DNA of 46,054 bases. Origin: Microcaldota archaeon. GTDB taxonomy: Archaea > Micrarchaeota > Micrarchaeia > Anstonellales > Bilamarchaeaceae. Position numbers and translations under genes: made by a program. Below the pieces are notes generated by a model, which did no database searches, had not been told where the DNA came from, and was given only the letters and a program-made list of their open reading frames with translations. This document shows positions 25,925-33,012 of the stretch, in pieces. The stretch is taken from positions 1 to 46,054 of the forward strand of contig JAFGPA010000038.1 of assembly GCA_016926175.1 (NCBI GenBank), in the 5' to 3' direction. Position 1 is the stretch's first letter, and each line of letters opens with the position of its first letter.

Positions 25925-26411
25925 TTTTTTCACCTTTCAGGATTTTTTTGCCCATCTCGGCCCGTTTGCCCATATTCTCATTGATGCGGACAATTTCTTC
26001 TGGCGTTGCAATTTTTGTCAAAATGTATCTTTTGTATTCCGCAGTTGTTGCGGCCATTATACTGAGAACCTCGTGTGCCTGGTTTAACGGGAGATAGATC
26101 TCATCGGGCCTTAGTATCTCAACTGTAAACGGACTGTGTGCCATGCAGAGTCCTGCCAGAGTTTTGAAATCCTTTGTAAGCACCTTCAGGGAAACTGAAC
26201 TTGACCAGTTTTTCCCTTCTCCTCCTCCAGTCGGTTCGTCAATCTCCCCAAGTGCAAATATCACTCCGGGCTTTTCAATTACCTGATTTATGAAACCTGT
26301 TCCAAGATGCTGCAGAGATTCCTTATCCTTTGCATGGATGTCAAAATACAGCATTGTAAGGACGCCTCCGTTTTTGATGGTATCCTTTATCTTTTTTTCT
26401 ATGTCTGACAT
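25911..26411 (-). CDS. Conserved-looking hypothetical partner of KaiC-like ATPase
   Basis: A 166-residue cytoplasmic alpha/beta protein: GGVLTMLYFDIHAKDKESL (15-33), GVIFALGEIDEP (about 49-60), SLKVLTKDFKTLAGLCMAHSP (about 73-93), then a helical C-terminus ending in KKILKGEKNGTD. I do not recognise the family. It is first in a two-gene unit with the KaiC-like ATPase and overlaps it, so a joint function is likely. Confidence 0.7.
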   Translation of the reverse strand: MSDIEKKIKDTIKNGGVLTMLYFDIHAKDKESLQHLGTGFINQVIEKPGVIFALGEIDEPTGGGEGKNWSSSVSLKVLTKDFKTLAGLCMAHSPFTVEILRPDEIYLPLNQAHEVLSIMAATTAEYKRYILTKIATPEEIVRINENMGKRAEMGKKILKGEKNGTD

Positions 26412-26464
26412 ACCAATATCTTTATTGACAATATTTTAAAGTTCAATGGCCCATCAAAGGACAT

Positions 26465-27307
26465 ATGAAAAAAGGAGATATGCCCAGGAGAAGAGAAGGC
26501 TTTGGAGGAAAAAGAGCACTTTTCATGAAAAAATCAAAAGAAAGCGTGAAAGAAGCACTGAAAAGCAGGGACATGCTCCTTACCGGAGTTACAAAATCCA
26601 TCGAAGACCTTGATAAAACCATAAATCTTCTTGGTGAACGCCTTGAAGACTGGTACGGGGTTTACTTTCCCGAAATCAAGGAAAACGACAAGATAAGGTT
26701 CTCACATATCGTTCTTATAGTTGACCGGGAAAATCTCGACAAAAAAGAGCTTGCGTCTGAATTCGGGCAAAAAGCAGCTGACAGTATTGCTGCTTCAGCC
26801 GAAAAAAGCCTTGGAGCTAACCTGTCTGCCGAAGATCTTGCTGAGTGCCAGTCACTTGCAAGCAGCATAATCTCTTTGGGAAAGCTCAGGGAAAAGCAGG
26901 TTGGATACCAGACAAAAATTGCCGGGGAACTTTGCCCTAATCTTTCTGAAGTAGGAACTCCTGAAATTGCAGCAAAGCTTGTTTCACACGTAGGATCCCT
27001 GTCAAGGCTTGCCATGCTTCCGGCATCAGCAATCCAGGTTATAGGGGCAGAAAAAGCTCTTTTCAAGCACCTGAAAAACAAAAGAATTCCTCCTCCAAAA
27101 CACGGGATAATATTCCAGCATGCAAAAATCTCATCCTCTCCAAAGAAGGTGAGAGGGAAAATTGCACGGACGCTTGCCAACAACCTTTCCATGGCAGCAA
27201 AGGCAGATGCATTCACCAAAAACAAGCTTGGGTTACAGCTCAGGGAAAAGTTCGAAAAAAGATATGCTGAAATAATGAAGCAGTACGAGCGTGAGAAGAA
27301 AGAATGA
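26465..27307 (+). CDS. nop5: Nop5-type C/D-box RNP scaffold lacking the N-terminal domain
   Basis: Scaffold of the 2'-O-methylation RNP that binds L7Ae-C/D RNA and fibrillarin. The coiled-coil entry SRDMLLTGVTKSIEDLDKTI followed by LLGERLEDWYGVYFPE (about 35-70) and the NOP domain GSLSRLAMLP...GAEKALFKHL...PPPKHGIIFQH (about 176-222) are clear. Typical archaeal Nop5 has about 120 more residues at the N-terminus, which bind fibrillarin; here only about 25 basic residues precede the coiled coil. An AATATTTTAAA box about 29 bases upstream supports the ATG at 26465; an ATG at 26480 is possible. First of a three-gene operon with 4-base overlaps. Confidence 0.9.
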   Translation: MKKGDMPRRREGFGGKRALFMKKSKESVKEALKSRDMLLTGVTKSIEDLDKTINLLGERLEDWYGVYFPEIKENDKIRFSHIVLIVDRENLDKKELASEFGQKAADSIAASAEKSLGANLSAEDLAECQSLASSIISLGKLREKQVGYQTKIAGELCPNLSEVGTPEIAAKLVSHVGSLSRLAMLPASAIQVIGAEKALFKHLKNKRIPPPKHGIIFQHAKISSSPKKVRGKIARTLANNLSMAAKADAFTKNKLGLQLREKFEKRYAEIMKQYEREKKE

Positions 27308-27924
27308 AATTTCTTGCCTTTTCTGATCTTCATGATGACCAACAGGCATTTGAAAAGCTCAAAAAACTAGCCCCATCATTCAACAACGTTTTTCTTTGCG
27401 GCGATCTTACTTCCCGAAATCAGTTTGCGCATGAAATTCTTGCATCCTTTCCGAACGGCCTTATAATCCCAGGCAACGGCGAGCCAAAGCATGTACAGGA
27501 GGTTTTTTCCGGATCCAGGCAATGGATTCATGAAAAAAAGGCGGATCTGGGAGAGATAAATGTGGTTGGTTTTGGCCTTAGCCCTCCAACTCCATTTGGA
27601 ACCTATGGAGAAATTCCAGACAAGGAAATCTATTCAAGAATGTCAAAGCTGCCTATCAGCACAAATACCATCCTTCTTCTGCACGCCCCTCCAAAAGGCC
27701 ATTTTGATGAAGTCAAATCACAAAACGTTGGCAGCCTGTCTATACTCAGAATAATCCAGGAAAAGAAACCCATGGCAGCAGTTTTTGGCCATATCCATGA
27801 ACGGCAGGGCACAGAAATGCTTGGTGAGACGCTTCTGGTAAAGCTTCCTGCAGCCATGAACATGAGAGCCTGCATCATATCCTATCAAGATAAAAAACTT
27901 GATGCACAATTTATTGTGCTATGA
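27304..27924 (+). CDS. Calcineurin-like metallophosphoesterase
   Basis: A 206-residue two-metal phosphoesterase. The motifs are in order: FSDLHDD (Asp8, His10), CGDLT (about 32-36), PGNGE where the family commonly has GNxD/E, LLHAPPKG (about 124-131) and FGHIHE (about 159-164). Its substrate is unknown. It sits between nop5 and the GNAT gene with 4-base overlaps on both sides. Confidence 0.88.
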   Translation: MKFLAFSDLHDDQQAFEKLKKLAPSFNNVFLCGDLTSRNQFAHEILASFPNGLIIPGNGEPKHVQEVFSGSRQWIHEKKADLGEINVVGFGLSPPTPFGTYGEIPDKEIYSRMSKLPISTNTILLLHAPPKGHFDEVKSQNVGSLSILRIIQEKKPMAAVFGHIHERQGTEMLGETLLVKLPAAMNMRACIISYQDKKLDAQFIVL

Positions 27925-28310
27925 TAAGCATACGTCTTGTAAGGTCCGGCGAAATTGATGAGGCAAAAAAATTTATCAGATCAATTTTTCCCAGGGCAAT
28001 GATCCAGATAAATGATGATGATACCCTCCTGCTTGCAGAAACAAAGAAAAAAATTGTCGGATTTGCCCACCTGCTTGATGACGGGGAAAAAATAATCTTT
28101 CAGGGTATCGGGGTACACAAATCCATGAGGGGTGCAGGAGTTGGAACAATGCTTATCGAGCATAGCATCGAGATGTTTGATGAATCAGACCGCCCCATAT
28201 ACCTTAAAGTCAAGGTCATGAACCCTGCCGTGGATCTTTATCAGCGCTATGGCTTTTTCATCCAGAAATTCGGCACAACTTATTTACTTGTAAGAAAACC
28301 AAACAACTGA
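27921..28310 (+). CDS. GNAT-family N-acetyltransferase
   Basis: A 129-residue GNAT fold. Acetyl-CoA motif A is GIGVHKSMRGAGVGTMLIEH (R-x-x-G-x-G, about 57-76), followed by the YLKVKVMNPAVDLYQRYGF motif B (about 94-112). The acetyl acceptor (protein N-terminus, small molecule or other) cannot be told from sequence. Last gene of the nop5 operon. Confidence 0.88.
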   Translation: MISIRLVRSGEIDEAKKFIRSIFPRAMIQINDDDTLLLAETKKKIVGFAHLLDDGEKIIFQGIGVHKSMRGAGVGTMLIEHSIEMFDESDRPIYLKVKVMNPAVDLYQRYGFFIQKFGTTYLLVRKPNN

Positions 28311-28345
28311 ATCCATTCCCAGGGTTTCTGCAATCCAAGTTTGCA

Positions 28346-28356
28346 TATATTTATAA
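28346..28356 (+). promoter_or_regulatory. TATA-like box upstream of the structured RNA element
   Basis: ATATTTATAAG lies about 50 bases before the conserved two-hairpin element at 28398. It would place a plus-strand transcription start near 28377, so the element could be transcribed alone or as a leader of tRNA-Pro. Confidence 0.4.
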
Positions 28357-28397
28357 GATAAATCCCTATGAATGATTTCCTACTATGAATTACTGTG

Positions 28398-28458
28398 TTT
28401 GATGACCAACAGAACCTTATTCTGTGGTCCATTGAAATGAAGCTTCAATTGGAAACTT
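28398..28458 (+). ncRNA. Two-hairpin structured RNA element, copy A
   Basis: TTTGAT leads into stem 1 (GACCA, bulged A, CAGAA, loop CCTTA, TTCTG, TGGTC; 28404-28429), a single C, then stem 2 (ATTGAA, 7-base loop, TTCAAT; 28431-28449), then TGGAAACTT. Copy B at 32678 has the same layout, bulge and loop size with compensatory changes in both stems. The strand is tentative because hairpins read both ways; a TATA-like box favours plus. No known RNA family was recognised. Confidence 0.6.
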
Positions 28459-28487
28459 TAACCTTGTAAAGGCACAGGAAAATTTTC

Positions 28488-28560
28488 GGGGGAATGGGCT
28501 AACCTGGTATGCTGTCAGCTTTGGGAGCTGGTGATCTGTGTTCAAATCACAGTTCCCCCA
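28488..28560 (+). tRNA. tRNA-Pro (TGG), no intron
   Basis: GGGGGAA/TTCCCCC acceptor stem, A73, anticodon arm TCAGC-TTTGGGA-GCTGG with TGG, T-arm TTCAAAT within CTGTG/CACAG. It is 73 nt and uninterrupted, and CCA is not encoded. The structured RNA element lies about 30 bases upstream on the same strand. Confidence 0.92.
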
Positions 28561-28588
28561 TTTTTATGTAAAATTGCCTAAAGCTTTT

Positions 28589-28596
28589 TATATATG
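28589..28596 (+). promoter_or_regulatory. TATA-like box of helical-repeat gene
   Basis: TATATATG within a TTTTTATATATG stretch lies about 22 bases before the ATG at 28614. Confidence 0.5.
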
Positions 28597-28613
28597 CTGT
28601 GGAAAATCATCAC

Positions 28614-29774
28614 ATGGCAACCAGTTCAAGGAAGACCGTCAGGTCCAGATCAGTTTCCCCAGGCTTATTGAAGAAAAAGAGACCCTCCCCACCAAAAGTT
28701 TCTAAATTTCAAAAATCTCCGGATAGAAATAGCTTTGGTCATCTTGCCAGCATCCTCACGGGCGGTGACCGCATATCGATGCTCAAGGCAGTAGATCGTC
28801 TTCAAGGCAGGGCCAGAGTGCTTGTTGAGCTGGCATGTTTCTCCAATTTCCAGTTTGTAAGACTTGCAGCAATCTCCCATCTTTCTTTTGATTCAGATGC
28901 TCTTGTTGAAATTGCAAAATACTGCCAGTATGCAGATACGAGAGCAGCAGCAGTAGATGAGCTTTCAATGCATGCTCCGGGTCTTATCGAAGTGGCATGT
29001 TCCTCGCTTTTCAAGGATACGAGGATCGATGCAGTGTCTATACTTGAGGATCCGGAAGCACTGGCAGCAGTATCAATCAAATCCCCAAACAAGGATTCAC
29101 GGGACGCTGCCATGGACAAGATAGTGGAAGACAGCCATGCACTATCAAAGGTTGCAATGGAATCAAGTTACAGGTCCATAAGGCAAAAAGCAGTCAAAAA
29201 GCTTTCATCTGATCATGAATCATTGTCTGTTCTTATGATTTCAGCAAAATACCCGGACGTGAGAAAACATGCCGCGGCAAGCCTTTCGGATTATGTGGAG
29301 GATGTAAATGATATTGACACGCTCATAGAGCTTGCCAAATTTTCTCCAAGCGAAGATGCAAGATACCTGGCAGTGGGAAGGCTTTCAGAGCATCCCTGGG
29401 CACTTAAAACCATCATTTATGAGTCAAAATTCAAGGATGCCAAATCTACAGCGCTTATGCTTCTTTCAGATATAGTGTATGAGATAGAGGATCCTGAAAT
29501 GCTCAGCGAAGTTGCAATACTTTCCCCATACGAGGACTGCAGGGAAGTTGCAGTTGAAAGACTCGTGGGGCAGAGTTCGGCCCTTCTTTCAGTTGCCAAC
29601 AAGGCAAAATACAAGGATTCACGTGAACGTGCAGTTGATAAGCTCAAGGATGATACAGAATCACTGAAATCAATATCCAAGCTTTCGCGCTATCCGGATA
29701 CAAGGAAAAAAGCCCATACCATTGTATCCCATCCTGAATTCTTCAAGGAACAGCTTTCCAGAATACTTGGATGA
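28614..29774 (+). CDS. HEAT-like helical-repeat protein
   Basis: Start at the ATG at 28614 rather than a GTG at 28599, from TATA spacing. The 386-residue protein has a basic, Ser/Pro-rich N-terminus (about 1-45). It then has about ten to twelve degenerate repeats of 23-31 residues with the pattern ALxxVAxxSxYxDxRxxAVxxL, for example DALVEIAKYCQYADTRAAAV and SALLSVANKAKYKDSRERAV. This is a HEAT-like solenoid, a protein- or nucleic-acid-binding scaffold. The N-terminal tail could bind nucleic acid. Its partner is unknown. Confidence 0.8.
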   Translation: MATSSRKTVRSRSVSPGLLKKKRPSPPKVSKFQKSPDRNSFGHLASILTGGDRISMLKAVDRLQGRARVLVELACFSNFQFVRLAAISHLSFDSDALVEIAKYCQYADTRAAAVDELSMHAPGLIEVACSSLFKDTRIDAVSILEDPEALAAVSIKSPNKDSRDAAMDKIVEDSHALSKVAMESSYRSIRQKAVKKLSSDHESLSVLMISAKYPDVRKHAAASLSDYVEDVNDIDTLIELAKFSPSEDARYLAVGRLSEHPWALKTIIYESKFKDAKSTALMLLSDIVYEIEDPEMLSEVAILSPYEDCREVAVERLVGQSSALLSVANKAKYKDSRERAVDKLKDDTESLKSISKLSRYPDTRKKAHTIVSHPEFFKEQLSRILG

Positions 29775-29805
29775 TTTTTAATCTTTTCTATATATGTTTT
29801 TTTAC

Positions 29806-30546
29806 ATGGTTCAATCTGGTAAAGAAAAAAGAATGCCCCGGCTTACTCCTGTTTCTGATTCCAAAACAAGAGAGCAGGCCAGGCAACTCTGGTATTCTGC
29901 CAAGCTCAATGAAGAAGTATCGGACATTGCTGCTTTGTCTATGCTGAAGCATGAACAGGATTCCAAGACCCGCAATTACCTTCTTGGAGCTGTCGCTAGC
30001 TTTATTCACAAAAGGCAGCATCTTGGTAAAATTGCTTCAATGATGGTTGATTTTGTAAAATCCCCGGATGAAGAGGAAAGATACATTGCAGTTTCTGCAA
30101 TCGCCAAATATCTTCAGCAGTATGACGGGAATAAGGCATATATCAGGATCTTATCAGATGCCCTTCAGGATCCTTCCCAAAGAATATCTTTTGTGGCATC
30201 CAAGGGCCTGCAGGATTATGCAGAAAGAAGCAATGAAAATGCTTCTGTTGTCATGAATGTTGTTCCCCCGGAAAGTTCAGCTCTGGATGCTGTCCGGAGA
30301 AACTATTCGGTTTCAATGCTCCCGCCCAAGCCAGCAGGGGGAAGCATGAAAATCAAGGATCTTAAAACATGCATTAATGCACTTTATGATGAGAAAAAAA
30401 AATCCAAAGCAAGCATAGAGCTTGAAAAATACATTCAAGAAGGTACTCAGAATGCAAGGAGGGTTGCAGGACTCATCCTGATTGCCGGAAAGAATGAAAA
30501 CACAGATGCCGTTTATCAAATATGCATGAAGGTTATTAATTCCTGA
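29806..30546 (+). CDS. Second HEAT-like protein
   Basis: Candidate starts are ATG at 29794, 29806 and 29833. An ATTTTTAAT box at about 29774-29782 sits 27 bases before 29806, which I chose (246 residues). Helical repeats are less regular than in the upstream protein: VSDIAALSMLKHEQDSKTRN and SPDEEERYIAVSAIAKYLQQ, then a Pro-rich linker near residues 160-172 and a short helical C-terminal domain. It follows the first HEAT-like gene by 31 bases on the same strand. The two may act together. Confidence 0.7.
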   Translation: MVQSGKEKRMPRLTPVSDSKTREQARQLWYSAKLNEEVSDIAALSMLKHEQDSKTRNYLLGAVASFIHKRQHLGKIASMMVDFVKSPDEEERYIAVSAIAKYLQQYDGNKAYIRILSDALQDPSQRISFVASKGLQDYAERSNENASVVMNVVPPESSALDAVRRNYSVSMLPPKPAGGSMKIKDLKTCINALYDEKKKSKASIELEKYIQEGTQNARRVAGLILIAGKNENTDAVYQICMKVINS

Positions 30547-30547
30547 G

Positions 30548-31918
30548 CTATTCCATCCAGGCCGGCCTATCCTGTTTTATATAATCCGCAAATGCATTGC
30601 CTATATTATCCCCTCCGATAATCCTTATTCCGCATGCAGAAACCGAAGTGCCTTTTATGATCTCAAAATCCTCCTGCAAAAATCCTGTTTCCAATAAAGC
30701 TTTTCCTGCACTTTCTTCTGCTATTGGAAAAGCATGTTCAAAATCATCCTTTTTCAAGGCTTTTCTTATGTAAGCTCTGAAATGTGCTGATGCATGGAAT
30801 GCAAAATTTTCACGGGTAAATATGGCTTCCGGGGGGAGTCCTCTGGCCAGGAAGCCGGCTATTGAAAATTCTTTTACTGCACCATCCTTTATTCCAAATC
30901 CTGAATATTCTTCTATAAGTTTTTTACCATCAATTATTGTTGAAAGACTTCTCCTTGGATTGTCAATAACCGATATATCCGCACATTCCACTACCTTTGT
31001 CCTGGCATTCAAAATTTTCAATCCAAAATCCGTGTCTTCTCCAACAGGGGCCGTAGGACTGAACCCTCCGACTTTTGCATATGTTGATGTTCTGAAAACC
31101 CCATGTCTCTTAAGCTGCTGCCCTTCGAAATATGCATCGGCAAGTGCCAGCCTGTATCTTTGCAATGCCCAGAGAAGAGGCATGTGTGTGCAGATGCCTG
31201 CAGGAAGGTCAAATTTCAGCTTCAGGAATCCTGTTTCCTGGGTGGAAAATTTATCGAAAACCTCTGCCAGGAAATAAGGATTTCTTGCATATACATCCGC
31301 TCCTGTAGGGTGCATGAGGTGGCATCCCATGCCTCTCCTAACGCTTCTTATTGTTCCGAGGTCGCCAAGCATCCTGAAAATAAGCCCCATTCTGACCCCC
31401 CGGCCTATCAGGGCACCATTCTTTTCTATAGGTTCTTCGGGAAAATTAAATGAATGCTCAATTACATGCACGTTTAATCCATTTCTTGCTGCATATCTCC
31501 TTGCCTTTCCGGCAGTTTCATCCCATTTTATGGCCTTATTGGGCCTGTTAACCAGAAGCAGTATCTCAAAAAGGTCTTTTTCCAAAGGATTCCCAAAAAT
31601 ATCGCACTGCTTTGTCCAGCCTTCCAAAGTATTCTCAATGTGGTTTTCCTCTCCAGAAGCAGGCATCAATAAGCTTATTCTGCAGTTTAATTTCATTGGA
31701 GGAAGCCTTGAATTAATGGCATTTATCTCTTCAAAAAAGCTTCTTTGTGAACTGTTTAATCTATGTAAAGTTGAGATTACACTCCCGTCCGTGCTTTTTG
31801 TCGTGTATCTGCTCTTAATTTTTTCAATATATCTCTCCTCTTCTCTGATATTTTCTGCCAGAGGGGGTATTTGTTTCTGGAATTGTAGCGGCCGAACTAA
31901 TCTTGTCAGAAGTCGCAT
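30548..31918 (-). CDS. Glycosyltransferase, GT2-like, long form
   Basis: A 456-residue protein. A helical N-terminal region (about 1-75) precedes a GT-A-like core: ISLLMPASGEENHIENTLEGW (about 81-101), a hydrophilic middle with NGALIGRGVRMG, a TGADVYARNPYFL metal-site-like region (about 210-222) and VGGFSPTAPVGEDTDFGLKI (about 288-307) resembling the GT2 acceptor-side ED motif. No membrane helix is evident. Donor and acceptor are unknown. It converges with the HEAT-like gene with one base between them. Confidence 0.75.
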   Translation of the reverse strand: MRLLTRLVRPLQFQKQIPPLAENIREEERYIEKIKSRYTTKSTDGSVISTLHRLNSSQRSFFEEINAINSRLPPMKLNCRISLLMPASGEENHIENTLEGWTKQCDIFGNPLEKDLFEILLLVNRPNKAIKWDETAGKARRYAARNGLNVHVIEHSFNFPEEPIEKNGALIGRGVRMGLIFRMLGDLGTIRSVRRGMGCHLMHPTGADVYARNPYFLAEVFDKFSTQETGFLKLKFDLPAGICTHMPLLWALQRYRLALADAYFEGQQLKRHGVFRTSTYAKVGGFSPTAPVGEDTDFGLKILNARTKVVECADISVIDNPRRSLSTIIDGKKLIEEYSGFGIKDGAVKEFSIAGFLARGLPPEAIFTRENFAFHASAHFRAYIRKALKKDDFEHAFPIAEESAGKALLETGFLQEDFEIIKGTSVSACGIRIIGGDNIGNAFADYIKQDRPAWME

Positions 31919-31950
31919 AACCTTTTATATGCCGCCAAAATTTAATAAAT

Positions 31951-32068
31951 AGCCTCGGGAGGGATTTGAACCCCCGACCTACTCCTGTCGCCTTTTGAGG
32001 GAAGGCGGTTCAAAACCGCCCATCTAAAAGTTTACGAGAGAGTCGCTCTACCACTGAGCTACCGAGGC
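31951..32068 (-). tRNA. tRNA-Thr (CGT) with intron
   Basis: GCCTCGG/CCGAGGC acceptor stem, T73 as expected for archaeal tRNA-Thr, D-arm GCTC-AGTGGTA-GAGC, anticodon arm ACTCT-CTCGTAA-GGAGT, T-arm GGGGG-TTCAAAT-CCCTC. A 46-base intron lies at the 37/38 site; it contains a strong hairpin (GGCGGTTT/AAACCGCC-type). Mature length is about 72 nt. Confidence 0.9.
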
Positions 32069-32100
32069 ACATAAAAAATTAGAAGGGATAAATCAAAAAA

Positions 32101-32472
32101 CTATTCTATCAGCCCTGTGCATCTCCAGTTCACTTCCACACTGCCATTATCCGAGACAACGCATGCAGGTGCACAGCCTTCCCTGTCCCCATCAATGTCT
32201 ATCCACCATGTTTTGCTATTGTTGTTGTAGAAAACATTTTCAGTCAGATTCCCTGCATCCGTACAGTTGCTTTTTTTTGCAATTTCAATTGCATCCTGCG
32301 CTGTACAGGGCTCCTCCCATGGTCTCAGGCATTTTTGCCTTTCCTCGCACCAGCTGTAGCCTGCGCTTGGCTTGCATCCGTGCTCATCCTCGTCTCCGCC
32401 AACCAGAGGTTCCTGCTGTATGCATCCCCCGAAAATTCCCAAAATCGCAAGTAAAATTAAAATCTTTTTCAT
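32101..32472 (-). CDS. Cys-rich predicted lipoprotein
   Basis: The ATG at 32472 is 25 bases from an ATTATTTAA box and is preferred to the ATG at 32484. The 123-residue protein has a signal peptide and lipobox IFGGC (about Cys17). A compact motif C-x4-GYSWCEERQKCLRPWEEPC (about 33-56) follows, then a WWIDIDGDREGCAPACVV domain with further cysteines. The residues are likely disulfide-bonded outside the cell. Its function is unknown. Confidence 0.7.
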   Translation of the reverse strand: MKKILILLAILGIFGGCIQQEPLVGGDEDEHGCKPSAGYSWCEERQKCLRPWEEPCTAQDAIEIAKKSNCTDAGNLTENVFYNNNSKTWWIDIDGDREGCAPACVVSDNGSVEVNWRCTGLIE

Positions 32473-32572
32473 GGAGTATTTCATCTATGCTCATTATTTA
32501 AGCTTTTCAATTTCTTTCGCTATTGATAGCAAAAAAAAACATTTTCAAAAATTGCCAGAACAGGAAATAATA

Positions 32573-32832
32573 TGCGGTCGCCGGGGAAATCGTTGTGTTT
32601 ACGGTTTCCTGTTTCCGGCAGCCGGAAACTGCAGGCCGTAAACTCAATTTCGAACCCGGGTCGCGAGCTTTTTCCTTTTTGATGACCAATAAAACGATGA
32701 TTCATTTTATGGTCCCCTGAACTCATGGTTCAGGTGGAAACTTCTTGGGTACCCCAAAAAAGTTTCTTGGGAAGCTCGAATCCTGCCATTATCCGTCTGG
32801 CAAACCAAGCCAAAACTCTAGACTACGACCGC
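32573..32832 (-). tRNA. tRNA-Gly (CCC) with three introns
   Basis: GCGGTCG/CGACCGC acceptor stem, A73. Mature D-loop TAG-TGGCAG needs removal of 29 bases (about 32789-32817) in the D-loop. The anticodon arm CGAGC-TTCCCAA-GCTCG (CCC) needs removal of a 98-base intron (32670-32767) at 37/38. The T-arm CCGGG-TTCGAA-N-CCCGG needs removal of about 62 bases (32587-32648) in the T-loop; that segment folds as nested TTTACGG/CCGTAAA and GTTTCCGG/CCGGAAAC helices. The 260-base gene yields a 71-nt tRNA. The 98-base intron carries copy B of the two-hairpin element. Confidence 0.85.
32678..32743 (+). ncRNA. Two-hairpin structured RNA element, copy B (inside tRNA-Gly intron)
   Basis: TTTGAT, stem 1 (GACCA, bulged A, TAAAA / TTTTA, TGGTC; 32684-32714), single C, stem 2 (CCTGAA, 7-base loop, TTCAGG; 32716-32734), then TGGAAACTT. 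It is listed in the same orientation as copy A, which is antisense to the host tRNA; the functional strand is unresolved. Both stems differ from copy A by paired changes while flanks and unpaired positions are kept. Confidence 0.6.
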
Positions 32833-32855
32833 TTAAATGTTCATCCGGGATTAAA

Positions 32856-32983
32856 TGCGGTCGCCGGGATTTGAACCCGGATCATAAGCTTTCTTCGGAT
32901 CTTTGATGAAACTTTGCTTAATAAAGGGCATCACCAAAGTCTCTTGGAAGGCTTAGGTCCTAACCAGATTAGACTACAACCGC
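32856..32983 (-). tRNA. tRNA-Gly (TCC) with intron
   Basis: GCGGTTG/CGACCGC acceptor stem, A73, D-stem GTC/GAC, anticodon arm TAAGC-CTTCCAA-GCTTA (TCC), variable TGAT, T-arm CCGGG-TTCAAAT-CCCGG. A 54-base intron (32891-32944) is at 37/38. On the tRNA strand it shares AGAxACTTT, AAGTTTC and ATCAAA blocks with the tRNA-Gly(CCC) intron next door. It has no T- or D-loop intron. Confidence 0.9.
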
Positions 32984-33012
32984 TTTAGTATGAAGAACAT
33001 GTTCTGATATTT

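Noticed and set aside
28398-28458. Hammerhead ribozyme or C/D-box guide RNA (TGATGA and GAAAC present)
   Set aside because: In a hammerhead GAAA must directly follow stem II, but here a second hairpin intervenes and the leading C is missing. Copy A has no CUGA D-box, and the stems covary, unlike a guide RNA.
29417-29680. Ser/Leu-rich antisense frames over the helical-repeat genes
   Set aside because: They mirror the repeats on the opposite strand and lack promoters or ribosome-binding sites.
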